Assembly (NCBI GenBank): GCA_038087015.1
Contig: JASBNA010000033.1
Location: 124,001-188,000, forward strand
From: Cerrena zonata
Taxonomy: Eukaryota; Basidiomycota; Agaricomycetes; Polyporales; Cerrenaceae
DNA: 64,000 nucleotides
Direction: 5' to 3'
Shown: positions 11,252 to 25,240 of the stretch, in pieces
Position numbering within the stretch: the first letter of the stretch is position 1
How the letters are laid out: every line of letters starts with the position of its first letter
The notes under the pieces: generated by a model
Database searches by the model: none
What the model saw: the letters and a program-made list of their open reading frames with translations, nothing else
What the model was told of the DNA's origin: nothing
Translations under genes and position numbers: made by a program

Positions 11252-14200
11252 ATGGGCAGAAAGTTACCACCTCCCCCACCTCCGCCGGGGGTAAACGGTA
11301 ATCGTCAATCTCAGCGTCCTTCGGTTCCACCGCCTCCACCAGGTTTACAATCGAGAAGAGCTCAAGCACCACCACCACCGCCACCTCCATCGCATCATAA
11401 CAATGGAAGACATAGACCATCTCAAGCACCACCTCCACCACCCTCAACGAATAGGTTGACCTCACCTAAGAAAAAAAGAACTAAAACAAGTAATTTGGAT
11501 GAAACCAGCTTACAGACAAAGAAAAGTATGTGGCTTCAGTTACAGAAAAAGAGATACTCGACTTCCAGCTTAAAGTCAAGTAAAGGAGGAGTTTCCCAAC
11601 CAAGAAAGGCTGAAATGCCGCCAGAACATCTCAGAAAGATTATGTTAGATCATGGCGATTTATCTTCAAAAAAAGTTGCATCCGACAAAAGATCTCATCT
11701 AGGGTCATTGAAATATATGCCCCATGCCATTTTAAAACTTTTAGAAAATATGCCACAACCTTGGGAAAACTCGAAAGAAGTGAAGGTTTTATACCATATA
11801 ACTGGGGCAATAACTTTTGTTAACGAAATACCGAGAGTAATTGAGCCAGTTTATACTGCTCAATGGGCTACTGCATGGATTATGATGAGAAGAGAGAAAA
11901 GAGATAGAAGACATTTTAAGAGAATGAGATTTCCTCCATTTGATGATGAAGAACCGCCAATCGACTGGATAGAAAATATCGAAGATGTAGAACCTCCTGA
12001 AGGTATACAGTTAGACTTACATGAAAAAAATGATAAATTTGTGATAGACTGGTTCTATGATGAAAAACCTTTAATCGAAAATTTAGAAGTTGTCAACGGC
12101 CCCAGCTATAAGACATGGGCAATAGATCTTTCTACCATGGCTAATTTATATAAATTGGCTCAACCATTATTATCTAACATCAATGATCCTAACTACTTCT
12201 ACTTATTCAATAAAGAAGCTTTTTTTTCAGCCAAGAGTTTGAATATATCTGTACCAGGCGGACCAAAATTTGAGCCGTTATTCAAGGATAAAATCAATAA
12301 TCCTGAGTTAGAAGACTTCACTGAATTTAACTCCATCGACCGCATCATTTTCAGAATCCCTATAAGAACTGAATATAAAATTGCATTCCCTTATTTATAT
12401 AATTCTTTTGTTAAAAATGTTTATTTGACAAATTACCACGAACCTTTCAACTGTTCTGTCGTGAATAAAGTTGATGACGAGAACAAGCCAGCATTTTTTT
12501 TCCATGATCTGCTAAATCCAATCTTTCCACACAAATCTTCAAAGTCTAATAGAGACTTCAGTGATATCGATTTCAATGTTGATCTCCCTGATTCGTTCGA
12601 ACCACTTCTTGCTTCAAAGGAAGTTGAAAATGATGGTCAATTTGAAATTGTGGACGTTCCACTAGAACCTGATACTACGAAATCGGCCCTCGATTTATGG
12701 CATTCCCCATACCCTTTCAATCGCCGTAGTGGAAGAACAGTGAGGGCACAAGATGTGGCACTTGTCAAATCTTGGTATAAAGAGCATTCTCCTAGAAAGG
12801 CACCCATCAAAGTCCGTGTTTCGTATCAGAAATTATTGAAGAATTATGTTTTGAATGAGCTACACAACCCTTCTGGAAGCAAAAGTGGGTCCAAAATGAG
12901 TAATCAAAGAAAGATTAAGTTATTGAAGAGCTTGAAAAATACAAAATACTTTCAACAAACAAGTGTAGATTGGGTTGAGGCTGCACTTCAAGTATGCCGT
13001 CAAGGTTTTAATATGTTGAATTTATTGATCCATAAACGTGGTCTTACTTATTTGCATTTAGATTATAACTTCAACTTAAAACCAACGAAAACATTGACAA
13101 CCAAAGAAAGAAAGAAATCCAGGTTTGGTAATGCATTTCATCTAATTAGAGAACTTTTGAGAATGGTGAAGATTATAGTTGATTCACATGTCCAATTTAG
13201 ACTCGGAAACGTTGACGCCTACCAATTGGCAGATGGTATTTATTATATTTTAAACCATTTAGGTCAATTGACTGGTATATACCGGTACAAATATAAAGTA
13301 ATGCACCAAATAAGAGCTTGCAAGGATCTCAAACATGTTGTATATGAAAAGTTCAATTCTGTTATTGGTAAGGGTCCAGGATGTGGGTTCTGGCAGCCAG
13401 CATGGAGAGTATGGCTAAACTTTATGAGAGGTATTATACCTTTGCTCGAAAGGTGGTTGGGTAACTTATTAGCAAGGCAGTTTGAAGGTAGACGTGCTAA
13501 TGACGTTGCCAAAACCATAACCAAACAAAGAGTTGATGCATATTATGATATTGAACTTCGTGCACAAGTCATGCATGATATCTTAGATATGATACCAGAA
13601 AACTTGAAGCAAAGCAAATCTAGAACAATATTACAACATCTCAGTGAAGCTTGGAGATGCTGGAAAGCTAATATACCTTGGAAGGTACCTGGTATGCCCG
13701 TTCCAATAGAAAAAATAATTGAACGTTATATCAAGGCCAAAGCTGATGGATGGATTTCTGTTGCCCATTACAACAGAGATCGAATTAGAAGAGGTGCTAC
13801 TGTTGAAAAGACTGTTGCTAAGAAAAACTTAGGTAGACTCACTAGATTATGGATTAAAAATGAACAAGACCGTCAAACGAATTTCGCTAAAGATGGCCCA
13901 TATACGACTCCAGATCAAGCAGTAACAATTTTCCAAACCATGGTACATTGGTTAGAAAGCAGAAAGTTCAGCCCCATTCCATTCCCCCCTTTATCGTACA
14001 AACATGATACCAAATTATTAGTTTTAGCCTTAGAGAATTTGAAAGAAAGTTATAATGCAAATGCTAGTATGAATTCATCCCAGAGAGAAGAATTAGCTCT
14101 CATAGAACAAGCTTATGATAATCCTCATGAATGCCTAGCCAGAATCAAGAAATTTTTATTAACCCAAAGAATTTTCAAAGAAGTAGGACTAGAAATGATG

Positions 14201-17200
14201 GATTACTATGACCATTTGGTTCCAACTTATGCCATAGATCCTCTTGAGAAAATTACTGATACTTATTTAGATCAATATTTATGGTATGAAGCACAAAAAA
14301 GACAACTTTTCCCTAACTGGGTCAAACCAAGTGATGACGAAATTCCTCCTTTGTTAACCTATAAATGGTGCCAAGGTATCAACAATTTGGAAAACGTATG
14401 GGAAACAGACGAAGGTGAAAGTAATGTCATGCTCGAGACATCGTTAAGCAAATTTGCGGAAAATATTGACCTCACATTATTAAATAGGTTGTTAAGGTTA
14501 ATTGTCGATCCCAACATTGCTGACTATATTACTTCTAAGAATAACGTAAATTTGGCTTATAAAGATATGAACCATACCAACCAATTCGGTCTCATCCGTG
14601 GTTTACAATTTGCATCCTTTGTTTATCAATACTATGGGTTAGTAATTGATTTATTGATCTTAGGTTTAGATAGAGCCAATGAGATTGCAGGTTCACCCCA
14701 ACAACCAAATAACTTCCTTCAATTCAAAAATAAAGAGACAGAAATATCGAGTCCAATTAGACTATACTCTCGTTATATGGATAAGATTCACATTTTTTTC
14801 CGTTTCGATAGTGAAGAGGCAAATGGCTTAATTCAGGATTATCTTTCTGAGAACCCTGACCCTAATTTCGAAAATGTTGTGGGTTATAACAATAAGCGCT
14901 GTTGGCCAAAAGACTCTAGGATGAGGTTAATGCGCCATGATGTGAATCTTGGTAGAGCTGTTTTCTGGGAAATTTCGGGTCGTATTCCAAAATCTATCAC
15001 TACCATTGAATGGGATGAAAGTTTTGCATCAGTCTATTCAAATGAGAATCCGAATTTGCTTTTTGCAATGTGTGGTTTCGAGGTCAGGATACTTCCGAAG
15101 TCTCGAATGCAAGAAGTTAAGTCTTCTCAAGAAGGTGTTTGGGATTTGATAGATCAAAGCACAAAAGAAAGAACCTGCAAAGGCTTACTTACAGGTTAGC
15201 CCTCAAGCAGTTGATAGTTTTCAATAATAGAATTCGTCAAATCTTAATGTCCTCTGGCTCGACAACCTTCACTAAAGTTGCATCGAAATGGAACACCGCT
15301 TTGATCGCTCTCTTTGCTTACTATAGAGAAGCTGTTGTCTCTACAGAGTCATTACTTAGTGTCTTGGTAAAATGTGAAACTAAAATTCAAAATAGAGTTA
15401 AAATGGGCCTCAATTCTAAGATGCCTTCTAGGTTTCCGCCTGCTGTATTCTATACTCCCAAGGAACTAGGTGGACTTGGAATGCTTAGTGCCTCTCATAT
15501 TTTGATTCCAGCTTCCGATTTAAGATGGTCAAAACAGACCGATACCGGTATCACTCATTTTAGGGCAGGTATGACCCATATGGAAGAGAAAATGATACCG
15601 ACTATCTTCAGATACATCACCACCTGGGAGAACGAATTCTTAGACTCACAAAGGGTATGGGCTGAATATGCAATCAAAAGGCAAGAGGCTGCCGAACAAA
15701 ATAGAAGAATCACGTTCGAGGATATGGAGAGTAACTGGGACCGTGGTTTACCACGTATAAGTACTCTTTTCCAAAAAGACAGGCACACATTGGCTTATGA
15801 TAAGGGCCATAGAATCCGTAGGGTTTTCAAACAATATTCTTTACCTCGGTTCAATCCTTTCTGGTGGACTAGTAATCACCACGATGGTAAATTATGGAAT
15901 CTAAATGCTTATCGTGCCGATGTTATCCAAGCTTTAGGTGGTATTGAAACAATTCTAGAACACACATTATTCAAAGGAACTGGTTTTGATTCTTGGGAAG
16001 GTCTTTTTTGGGAGAAGGCATCAGGTTTTGAAGATTCCTTGAAATTCAAGAAATTGACTAATGCCCAAAGATCCGGTTTAAGTCAAATTCCTAATAGAAG
16101 ATTCACTTTATGGTGGTCACCAACTATTAATCGTGCAAATGTTTATGTTGGTTTTTTGGTTCAATTAGATTTGACTGGTATATTCTTGCATGGTAAAATC
16201 CCAACTTTGAAAATATCTTTGATTCAAATTTTCCGTGCTCATTTATGGCAGAAGATACATGAGAGTCTTGTGCAAGATATTTGTCAAGTCTTAGACAAGG
16301 AATTAGAGGTTTTACAAATCGACAATGTGGAGAAACAGGCAATTCATCCTCGTAAATCGTATAAAATGAATTCATCCTGTGCCGATATTGTTTTACAGAG
16401 CACTTACAAGTGGAATGTCTCCAGGCCTTCACTTTTAAATGACACCAATGACACTCTTGATGCAGCCACAACTAATAAGTTTTGGATTGATGTTCAGTTA
16501 AGATATGGTGATTATGACTCTCATGATATATCAAGATATACTCGAGCTAAGTTTTTAGACTATACAACTGATGGTACTAGCACTTATCCATCACCAACTG
16601 GTGCAATGGTTGGTATCGACTTAGCATACAATATGTATGACATATATGGTAGTTGGTTTTCCGGGCTCAAGCCATTGATGCAGAATGCAATGAAAGAAAT
16701 CATGAAGTCAAATCCTGCATTATATGTCTTGCGTGAACGTATTAGAAAGGGTCTTCAACTATATCAATCTCAACCACAGGAGGCCTTTTTGAATGCCAAC
16801 AATTATGCTGAACTATTTAATAATGAAACCCAGCTATTTATTGATGATACTAATGTTTATCGTGTCACTGTTCATAAAACTTTTGAAGGTAATCTCACTA
16901 CAAAACCAATTAATGGGTCTGTGTTCATTTTGAATCCTAAAACAGGGCAATTATTCTTAAAGATTATTCATACATCAGTATGGGCTGGCCAAAAACGTTT
17001 GGGTCAATTAGCTAAATGGAAGACAGGCAGAAGAAGTCGCAGCATTGGTAAGATCATTACCTAGGGAAGAGCAACCAAAGCAGTTAATTGTAACCAGAAA
17101 AGGTATGTTGGATCCCTTGGAAGTTCACATGCTAGATTTTCCTAATATCTCTATAAGACCATCGGAGCTTCACTTACCCTTTGGTGCTGCTATGAAAATA

Positions 17201-18529
17201 GATAAATTAGCTGATATTGTCTTAAAGGCAAATGAACCCCAAATGGTTTTGTTCAATATGTATGATGACTGGTTGAAAACGATTTCCTCTTATACAGCCT
17301 TTTCAAGAGTGATTCTTTTACTTAGGGCTCTCGGTATCAACCAAGAGAGAACGAACTTGATCTTACGTCCCGATGCAAGCGTTGTTACCCAGGATCATCA
17401 TATATGGCCTACTTTCAGTGATGACCAATGGATTGACATAGAAACACAATTGCGTGATCTTATCCTTTCTGATTATTCGAAGAAGTATAACGTCAATATT
17501 CAATTTCTTACGCAATCAGAGATTAGAGATTTGATTTTAGGTCAAGATGTCAGAAAGCCTTCAGTAAAGAGACAAGAATTGGCTGATGTCGAAGAAAAGC
17601 CTGAAGCCAGTGACAATCAACAATTAACAGCTTTGAAAAGTACAACGCAAAATGTACACGGTGAAGAGATAGTGACTGTCACAACTACAAATTATGAACA
17701 ACTGTCGTTCGTCTCAAAAAATGAATGGAGAAACCGTTTGATTGCCTCTAATAATTTGCACTTACGTACCAAAAATATTTACGTTTCATCTGATGACTTT
17801 GTTGATGACGAGAGTTTCACTTATATTATGCCAAAAAACTTGTTGAAAAAATTTGTTCAAATTTCGGACTTACGTACTCAAGTGGGTGCTTTTATATATG
17901 GATCTTCTCCTTCTGATAATGATGAAATTAAAGAGATAAAAGCCATTGCTTTAGTTCCACAATTAGCCAACTCCCACTCTATACAATTCCCAACCAAATT
18001 ATATGATAAAAAAAATCAAAGTTATTTGTCCAGTCTTGAGCTTCTAGGTTGGATCCATACCCAAAATCAAAGCTCAGACCTGTTACCTCCGATTGATGTT
18101 ACTTCACTAGCACGATTGAAGAGTAATAATGAGTCTGAATGGACAGAAAATTTGATCACTTTGTCTGTTGCGTTCACTCCAGGATCTGTTTCATTAGCTG
18201 CGTTCACCTTAAACCATGAGGGCTACCAATGGGGTATGACCAATAAGGATGTCATTTCTGATGCACCAGCTGGGTTTTCACCCGAGTTTTCCAAGAAGAA
18301 CCAATTACTTCTTTCTGATAGAATCATGGGTACCTTTTTAGTTCCTGATGATAATATTTGGAACTATTCATTTATTGGCCCAGTTTGGGATCCAAATGCT
18401 GAGTTCGACTTGAAAATTGATATACCGTTACCATTCTATCATGAATTACATCGTCCAACCCATTTTCTCACTTTTAATGAAATAGAAGGAAATGAGGTTG
18501 AAGCAGATAGGGAAGACGTGTTGGCATAG
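11252..18529 (+). CDS. PRP8: Spliceosome core protein Prp8 (three 1-nt frame breaks)
   Basis: Prp8 is the U5 snRNP scaffold that cradles the catalytic RNA core of the spliceosome. The N-terminus carries polyproline blocks (residues 5-70), as in other yeast Prp8. After that come the conserved body with [35 protein letters not shown] and [16 protein letters not shown], the reverse-transcriptase-like, linker and endonuclease-like regions, the RNase H-like domain, and the Jab1/MPN domain ending near [14 protein letters not shown]. Three single-base insertions break the frame: extra C at 15174-15175, extra T at 15218-15221, and extra G at 17026-17027. Removing them gives 2424 residues against 2413 in S. 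cerevisiae. The protein is essential and otherwise well conserved, so these are almost certainly sequence errors. Start ATG 11252 is the first in frame. Confidence 0.98.
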
Positions 18530-18611
18530 TTTCTATTAAAAATGATTATATAATGTAATATATGTACAGTAATAGATGTTATTTTCAGTAATAAGACGGA
18601 AAGAATGTAAC

Positions 18612-21148
18612 CTACCAGTGTCTAACGGATATGATATGATCTTCAATTGCGAAAAGTAATTTCCTTAAATCATGTCGAGTTATATTTTCTTTAAGAGGAG
18701 CAATTCTAAAGAGTTCTTACCATTCATGTATTTTAGTAATTTAAAGAACACACTCGTTAATTCAGGGGATAATTTACATTCATCTTCAATTATTTTATTA
18801 ATCCATCTTCTTTCTAAAGTCGTAGCTCTACCGGGATCAATAACAATAGTATCTTCATCATCTTCTAAGACAATATTTGGGCCCAAATTGAGAGATTTAA
18901 TATTTTTATCTAACAATTCAAGATCTGGATCATAACTCGAAGTTGAGACATTGTTGGCCTTATAGTTCCTTATGTCTGAAAGGCCTTCATCGATCTGTTT
19001 AGAAGTATTATCAGTCGTACCAGACGACCTAACATTCGATGTCAATTTATCTGTTGCATCACTGTCACGCTTTTTCTTAGCGATTTTACTTGATTCATAT
19101 TCCAAGTCTTCTTCAACTTTTAACTTCACTTTTCTTGATATCTTCAACCAAATAAACGTATGCAATTGAGTAACATAACCGAATCTTATTAACCATGCTA
19201 AAGCATTCAAATAAATATCCCTATGATCTTTCGAAGGGATAATAGTAGCAAATTGTTTTGGCTTTCTCGACCGAGTTGATAATGATTTTAGGAAATGAGG
19301 CAAAGAAGGTAAAGTTTGGAATGAATCTTTGAATTTTGGAATATCTTCGTGCAAGTTTATAGTAATTGGAGCCATAGGAGAAACAATGTAAACAGACCTA
19401 GTGCTTAGCGGTGCTATAACTCTAGCCCTTCTCCAATAAATCAAATGAAAAGCGAATGACTTGATTTGATTAATATCAACTGAGATAGAGTTATCGCTTT
19501 GTTGTAGTTTATTTGATAATTTCAATAAAGACTCAGTTGGTTTTATCATTCTGATAAAGTTTGCAAGGGTACTATGCAGTTCACCTTTAATATCCTTGAT
19601 GATAGTTTCAGGATCATCCAAGAGTAATAAAGCGAAATAAATGATATCTTCAGCATTAGCGATTTCATCAGAATCTTCATTATCATCTTGATCATCATCC
19701 AAACTTTTGAGGGCACCATTATTTTGATAGGAAGGGATCATTGGGTTTCCACCTCCCATCATAAGAATAGTCATCATATTACTCATACCGTATCTGGTAG
19801 TTTCACCAACGTTAATAAGACCAGTATTCCCCAACATATTAACGGTTGAAGAAAGATGAGAACCCGGTAAGAAAGGAACGGTTGAATCAGGTAGTGAGTG
19901 GAATTCAGTTTTGATTGGGATTTGGAACGATCTTAATTTATTATTAATTGATAAGTTAGCAATCTTGGAGGAAGAAATTGAAGTATAACATTCTGCGATT
20001 AATTTTGCCAAAGAAGATTTCATTATTAAATAATTATTTAACGAGATATTAGAAGATGATTTCCATTCATTTTTCAACTTGGATATTAATTTAACTTGAT
20101 TCCAAACATAGTCGTGTTTCAGTTGTTCATATCTTAAGACCAAAGACAATCTCGATATAACATAATGAAACATTTCATCGATACGGTAATTACATTCAAT
20201 AATAGGAGGGTTCATTATGAATACCACATGAAACATATTCATTGAATGTTTTACATTTTCATTATTATTGACGTTATCTTCCTCATCAGCATCTTCGCCC
20301 TTTAAATCGTCATCATTATTAACAGCGGAGTCATTATTAACATCATGATTATTATTAGACTCAGCATCACTTTTGGTAGAAGAAGGTTTTTTCGATTTAC
20401 TCGAATGACTTTTATTTGATTTTGAATGTTTCTTTTTCGTAATTCTCCAAGAACCATCATCATAATTATGAATTGGAAGACCAAGGAAGATTGAATTTTC
20501 AATCATAATTTCAAACCTTGAATTACACATTTGTTTGGGAGGAGTCAAAATTTCACTTAGATAATCCGGTTCAAACCCCAAAACTTCGGTAGGAGTTGTC
20601 AATTGAACATTATTATTCGAAGAAGATCTTGAATGGGAAGATTTTTGGGATAAACCAGATAATGTTTTTCTCAATCCACGATTACTTGAAAAATCATTAT
20701 CGGAAATCTTAATTGCATCAATTGAGCTATGTGATTTTTCTTTAATGTTCAAATCGTTTTCTGATTTTTTCAATTTCAACTTTCTTTGTCGTTCTTGTTC
20801 ATCTAGAAATGAAAAAATATCCTTCTTAGTACCCATATAGAAATCTAAATGGCTACTATCCCATTCGTTTTCGGTTTCGAATTCTTGAACATTACTATCT
20901 TCATCGGAGTCCACCACTTCATAATCATCTTCTGCATCTCCATCATCATCTGAAGATGAAGTATCATCAATATCAGTATTTGAATTCCTACCAAATGAAG
21001 CCGATTTCACCTTTTTACGTCGTATTCTTTTTTGGATTCTTTCATTTGATAGATCTGGAGGATACTTAAATACCAATTGCGGCCCGCTATGAGTCGATAT
21101 AACAAACAAGATCCCCAAAAGACTCGGGTTCGGCAAGTTAAAGCTCAT
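18612..21148 (-). CDS. NPR3: Npr3, SEACIT/GATOR1 subunit (one 1-nt frame break)
   Basis: Npr3 acts with Npr2 and Iml1 in the SEACIT (GATOR1) complex on the vacuole, which restrains TORC1 when amino acids are short. The N-terminal longin-like segment reads [18 protein letters not shown]. Conserved blocks [31 protein letters not shown] and [12 protein letters not shown] follow, separated by long acidic/Ser-rich linkers. I chose the second ATG (21148) because it reproduces the S. cerevisiae spacing to LPN..LLG exactly; an upstream ATG lies at 21178. As sequenced, the frame stops at 18680, but one missing base in the T run near 18690 restores the family C-terminus ending [14 protein letters not shown]...RHW at 18612, for 845 residues. 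It is convergent with PRP8, with an 82-bp gap. Confidence 0.93.
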
Positions 21149-21372
21149 CTTGGGTATGGTACTAATCAAGTTTGGCACAATCTAACAGAAACTGTTTTCT
21201 AAAAATTGATGATCAAACAACACCCGTACCCATCAAAGAGGAAAAACCCACACACCAGCGACCTTCTCACGTACCGAGGAACAAAACCTTGTCGGGAATT
21301 GTTGCAAACATTACAAGCCAAATCATAAGCACACGTACATAATATATATATAGAAGAATCATTATAAGATAC

Positions 21373-22200
21373 CTAGAGTTTATGTTTGATGTCCTTTTGC
21401 ATCAATTGAGCAAACTTACCTTGGGGAATACCCTCAGTCCATTTGTTCAAACCTTTAATAACTTCACGAGTAATACTACTATTGATCAATTGATCTCTGT
21501 TAGCCTTTAATAATTGTTTATTTTGGAAAATGGATTGTTCATGTAAGTCTTCAAACTGAGAAAGAACGTCCTTTTGCACACGGGCGTTGAATTCTTCGGT
21601 GGAAGCGAATTTTTCATCGTGATAGGACTTATTAATAAATCCCAATTGAGTCAATCTTTCACCGGGGATTTTTCTTGAAAACAACAAGGCTTCCGAGGCC
21701 ACCGACCAGCCCAATCTCAAGAATAAACTTGCACTGGAAGCACCTTCGGCAACCAACCCCAAGTTAGCAAAAGGAGCTAAAAGGAAAGTTTCCTTTTCAT
21801 CTTTTGCGTAAATTAAATCACATAATGAGATTAACCCGGTGGTTAATCCAACGACTGGACCATTCAAGGCAGCAATCAAAACTTTATCATGATTATGAAA
21901 CAAGTCTGCTAAAAAGACATTTCTGGAAACAAAACGATTAAGCCAGTATTCGTGACTAAATAATTCTTCAGTAGAAGCGTTAGCAAGACCTTTATCGGCA
22001 AAGTTAGCCCCGGCACTAAATGCTCTACCGGTAGATTGAAGTAAGGTAACCACGGTATCTTCTTCTTGGTTGGCTCTTTCCATTAATTTGGCCAATAACA
22101 AGTATTGATCCCCATTAAGGGCATTTAAAACTTCGGGTCTATTCAAAGTGATAATTGTCATTCTGTCTCTGACCTCGTATAAAATATCTTCTCCTTCCAT
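21373..22200 (-). CDS. Peroxisomal enoyl-CoA hydratase/isomerase (ECI1/DCI1-like)
   Basis: This 275-residue crotonase-fold protein resembles Eci1/Dci1, peroxisomal delta3,delta2-enoyl-CoA isomerases that move double bonds during beta-oxidation of unsaturated fatty acids. The oxyanion-hole segments are GRAFSAGANF and ALNGPVVGLTTGL, and the candidate catalytic glutamate lies in NLGLVAEGASS, matching the NLGL..EG motif of Eci1. The C-terminal tripeptide HKL is a PTS1-type peroxisomal import signal variant. The length matches Eci1 (280). The start at 22200 is the first ATG and opens directly into the first strand (ILYEVRDRMTIITLNRP). Eci1 versus Dci1 assignment is open because that split is recent in S. 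cerevisiae. Confidence 0.9.
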   Translation of the reverse strand: MEGEDILYEVRDRMTIITLNRPEVLNALNGDQYLLLAKLMERANQEEDTVVTLLQSTGRAFSAGANFADKGLANASTEELFSHEYWLNRFVSRNVFLADLFHNHDKVLIAALNGPVVGLTTGLISLCDLIYAKDEKETFLLAPFANLGLVAEGASSASLFLRLGWSVASEALLFSRKIPGERLTQLGFINKSYHDEKFASTEEFNARVQKDVLSQFEDLHEQSIFQNKQLLKANRDQLINSSITREVIKGLNKWTEGIPQGKFAQLMQKDIKHKL

Positions 22201-22476
22201 CTTGTATTGGGGTATTGTTTCTCAGGGTGTTATTAAAGTAATATTTCCTACTTTTATTACTCAATTGTATTGATATTCAATTGATATATAAAGAATGCAA
22301 AAGAACATATATATATATATATACTAAAACCCGCAATCCCTTGTGAAAAGTTTTGACATTTCAGATACTTTTTTTTTCCTCTCGTTATTTGGTTGATTTA
22401 ACCAGCTGAGGGGTACCCAACCACTAATCGTGTCCTCGGTTTGACAGCTACGTCTTATCCGGATCTATCAACGGTA

Positions 22477-23357
<881 letters not shown>

Positions 23358-25214
23358 ATGTCTATACTGGTTATAAGGCCTTCTGAAAACTTCAACGCAC
23401 CCAGCGACACCGCTGCAAGGATCAGGATTGACTTCAGGCCGCCCGTGAGTGGAAGCGAACAGGAATTCGAGTCCTTTCTCGACAATTATAAACTTTCGAT
23501 TTTTAAACTCCAAGATGTTTATTATGTTTTGGTTAAGGATATAGCGTTGCTATGCAACTACCCATCGTCGTACCAGTTGCTAAATAAGCTCATAAGAAGA
23601 GTCCCGATACCCAAGAAAGAGTTTCTCAAGACAACCAATCGAGAATTGAACCAAGGATTATTTGAAAATAACATGATTGAAAAAACGGACTTGGATAAGA
23701 AGTTGTTCTATATTGAATTAAAATTTCTATATAATGTTACTGAGAACAAATCGGTTATTTTAAATAATGAACCTGATATGGCAATTGATGAAACTCCATC
23801 ATCTCCAATCTTATCTTCGGATAATTCAAACGATGAAAAAATCTTAATAAGCCAGGTTTTCCCTCAGTACGGATTGGTAGACTCTTCATTACCTTTGACC
23901 CATGCTACTTTTAATACTTTGAATCCATTAACCAAACTACATTGGTATAAGATGAACGGACATTTCCGTAGAGTTTACGGAACTTCATTATCAAATAGTG
24001 AACGAGAATTATTAATCAAAAATAATAAGTTTCTAGAAATTGGGCTTAGTGAAGATGAACCAATTGATGAAAATCAATCTGATTTAGATGTGAAAAAGGA
24101 AGATGATCTCTCTGAAAGAGAAAGAAGAGCTCGTAAACCAATTGGTAAACCAAAGAAGAATATCACTAATGTTGATCCAAATACTGCAGATTTAGCAGAA
24201 TTTATATTACCGGGGCAAGGATTATTTCAAGAGTTTAATATCAATCATATTTGTAAAGTTCCAAATTATTATATAACAACAAATCATATGAATGCAAGTC
24301 AAACTTCGGCAATTTCAAATTATAAAAAACCAGCAGCTTCAAATTTCTTATTCAATGAAAATATTAAAATGTCAAGAAATATTCAACAGTTAGTTTTCAA
24401 TAGTGATAATGATAGTTATCATCATTCAAAATATTATTATTTTAAAAGTTATCGAGGTCCAGGTTCTGGTAACTATAAAGATGCTGCTTTAGTTAATAAA
24501 ATAAATAAAATTCATTTAGTTGATTCACCAAATCAAATTAAAGGTGGTAATCATAAAATTGTGAAAAGAACTAAAAAACCAATAAGTAAAAGATATAATA
24601 ATAGTATAAAAGGATTAATCCATGATTATTTCACAAAAGATAATGTTGAAACTATTATAGATGAACAAAGAAAGTATACCGAAGATTATCATAATATTGA
24701 AATGTTACATAATAACTTGCAATTTAATTTATTAATTAATACTTATAGAGATATTTCCGATGATACTTGGAATAAATATTATCAATTCAAAAATATTGAT
24801 TTTAATCAATTGACTGAATTAAATAGAATCAAATCAAGAGAATTGAAAAAGAAAGAATTGATTGCTTTACATCATGAAAATCAATCAAAACTTAATCAAA
24901 CTTTACCTCCTTCTCAAGAATTAACTGAATTATATAAACCTGATTTAACTGATCGTTTTACTCAACCATCAGTTTATCAAGAAATTGTTAATCATTTACC
25001 AGTTGAATTAAGAGATGATATTAATTTGCATTTAATGGGTAAAGATACAAAAGATTACGATCTAGTTCCATCAATTAAGAAACCTCTTTATAATGAAGCT
25101 GCATCATCAGAATATTCTAATCCAGAATATTTGAATAAGGTTGAAATGGTTAAGTTACCAAATGCAAATTCAATAGGCTGGGAAAATTTGAAAAAATATC
25201 GTTTTAAACATTAA
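23358..25214 (+). CDS. Conserved-looking nuclear protein, function not recognised
   Basis: This intact ORF has 618 codons from ATG 23358 (MSILVIRPSENF); the upstream in-frame extension to 23187 translates a poly-T tract and is not credible. I do not recognise the family. Residues 25-130 look globular (LDNYKLSIFKLQDVYYVLVK and LCNYPSSYQLLNKLIRR), and 160-215 contain QVFPQYGLVDSSLPLTHATF. A basic patch RERRARKPIGKPKK near 250 could be a nuclear localisation signal. The C-terminal half is Asn/Lys/Tyr-rich with KYYYFKSYRGPGSGNYKDAA. There are no membrane segments or enzyme motifs. Basic patches with an alternating folded/linker layout suggest a chromatin or transcription complex subunit, but that is only an inference. 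Its 3' end converges on the next gene with a 26-bp gap. Confidence 0.75.
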   Translation: MSILVIRPSENFNAPSDTAARIRIDFRPPVSGSEQEFESFLDNYKLSIFKLQDVYYVLVKDIALLCNYPSSYQLLNKLIRRVPIPKKEFLKTTNRELNQGLFENNMIEKTDLDKKLFYIELKFLYNVTENKSVILNNEPDMAIDETPSSPILSSDNSNDEKILISQVFPQYGLVDSSLPLTHATFNTLNPLTKLHWYKMNGHFRRVYGTSLSNSERELLIKNNKFLEIGLSEDEPIDENQSDLDVKKEDDLSERERRARKPIGKPKKNITNVDPNTADLAEFILPGQGLFQEFNINHICKVPNYYITTNHMNASQTSAISNYKKPAASNFLFNENIKMSRNIQQLVFNSDNDSYHHSKYYYFKSYRGPGSGNYKDAALVNKINKIHLVDSPNQIKGGNHKIVKRTKKPISKRYNNSIKGLIHDYFTKDNVETIIDEQRKYTEDYHNIEMLHNNLQFNLLINTYRDISDDTWNKYYQFKNIDFNQLTELNRIKSRELKKKELIALHHENQSKLNQTLPPSQELTELYKPDLTDRFTQPSVYQEIVNHLPVELRDDINLHLMGKDTKDYDLVPSIKKPLYNEAASSEYSNPEYLNKVEMVKLPNANSIGWENLKKYRFKH

Positions 25215-25240
25215 ATATATATTGAATACATAATTATAAA

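Noticed and set aside
15139..17064. PRP8 as several genes or programmed frameshifting
   Set aside because: The breaks do not match known +1 or -1 slippery contexts, occur three times, and all adjoining segments are one conserved Prp8; one-base sequence errors explain them.
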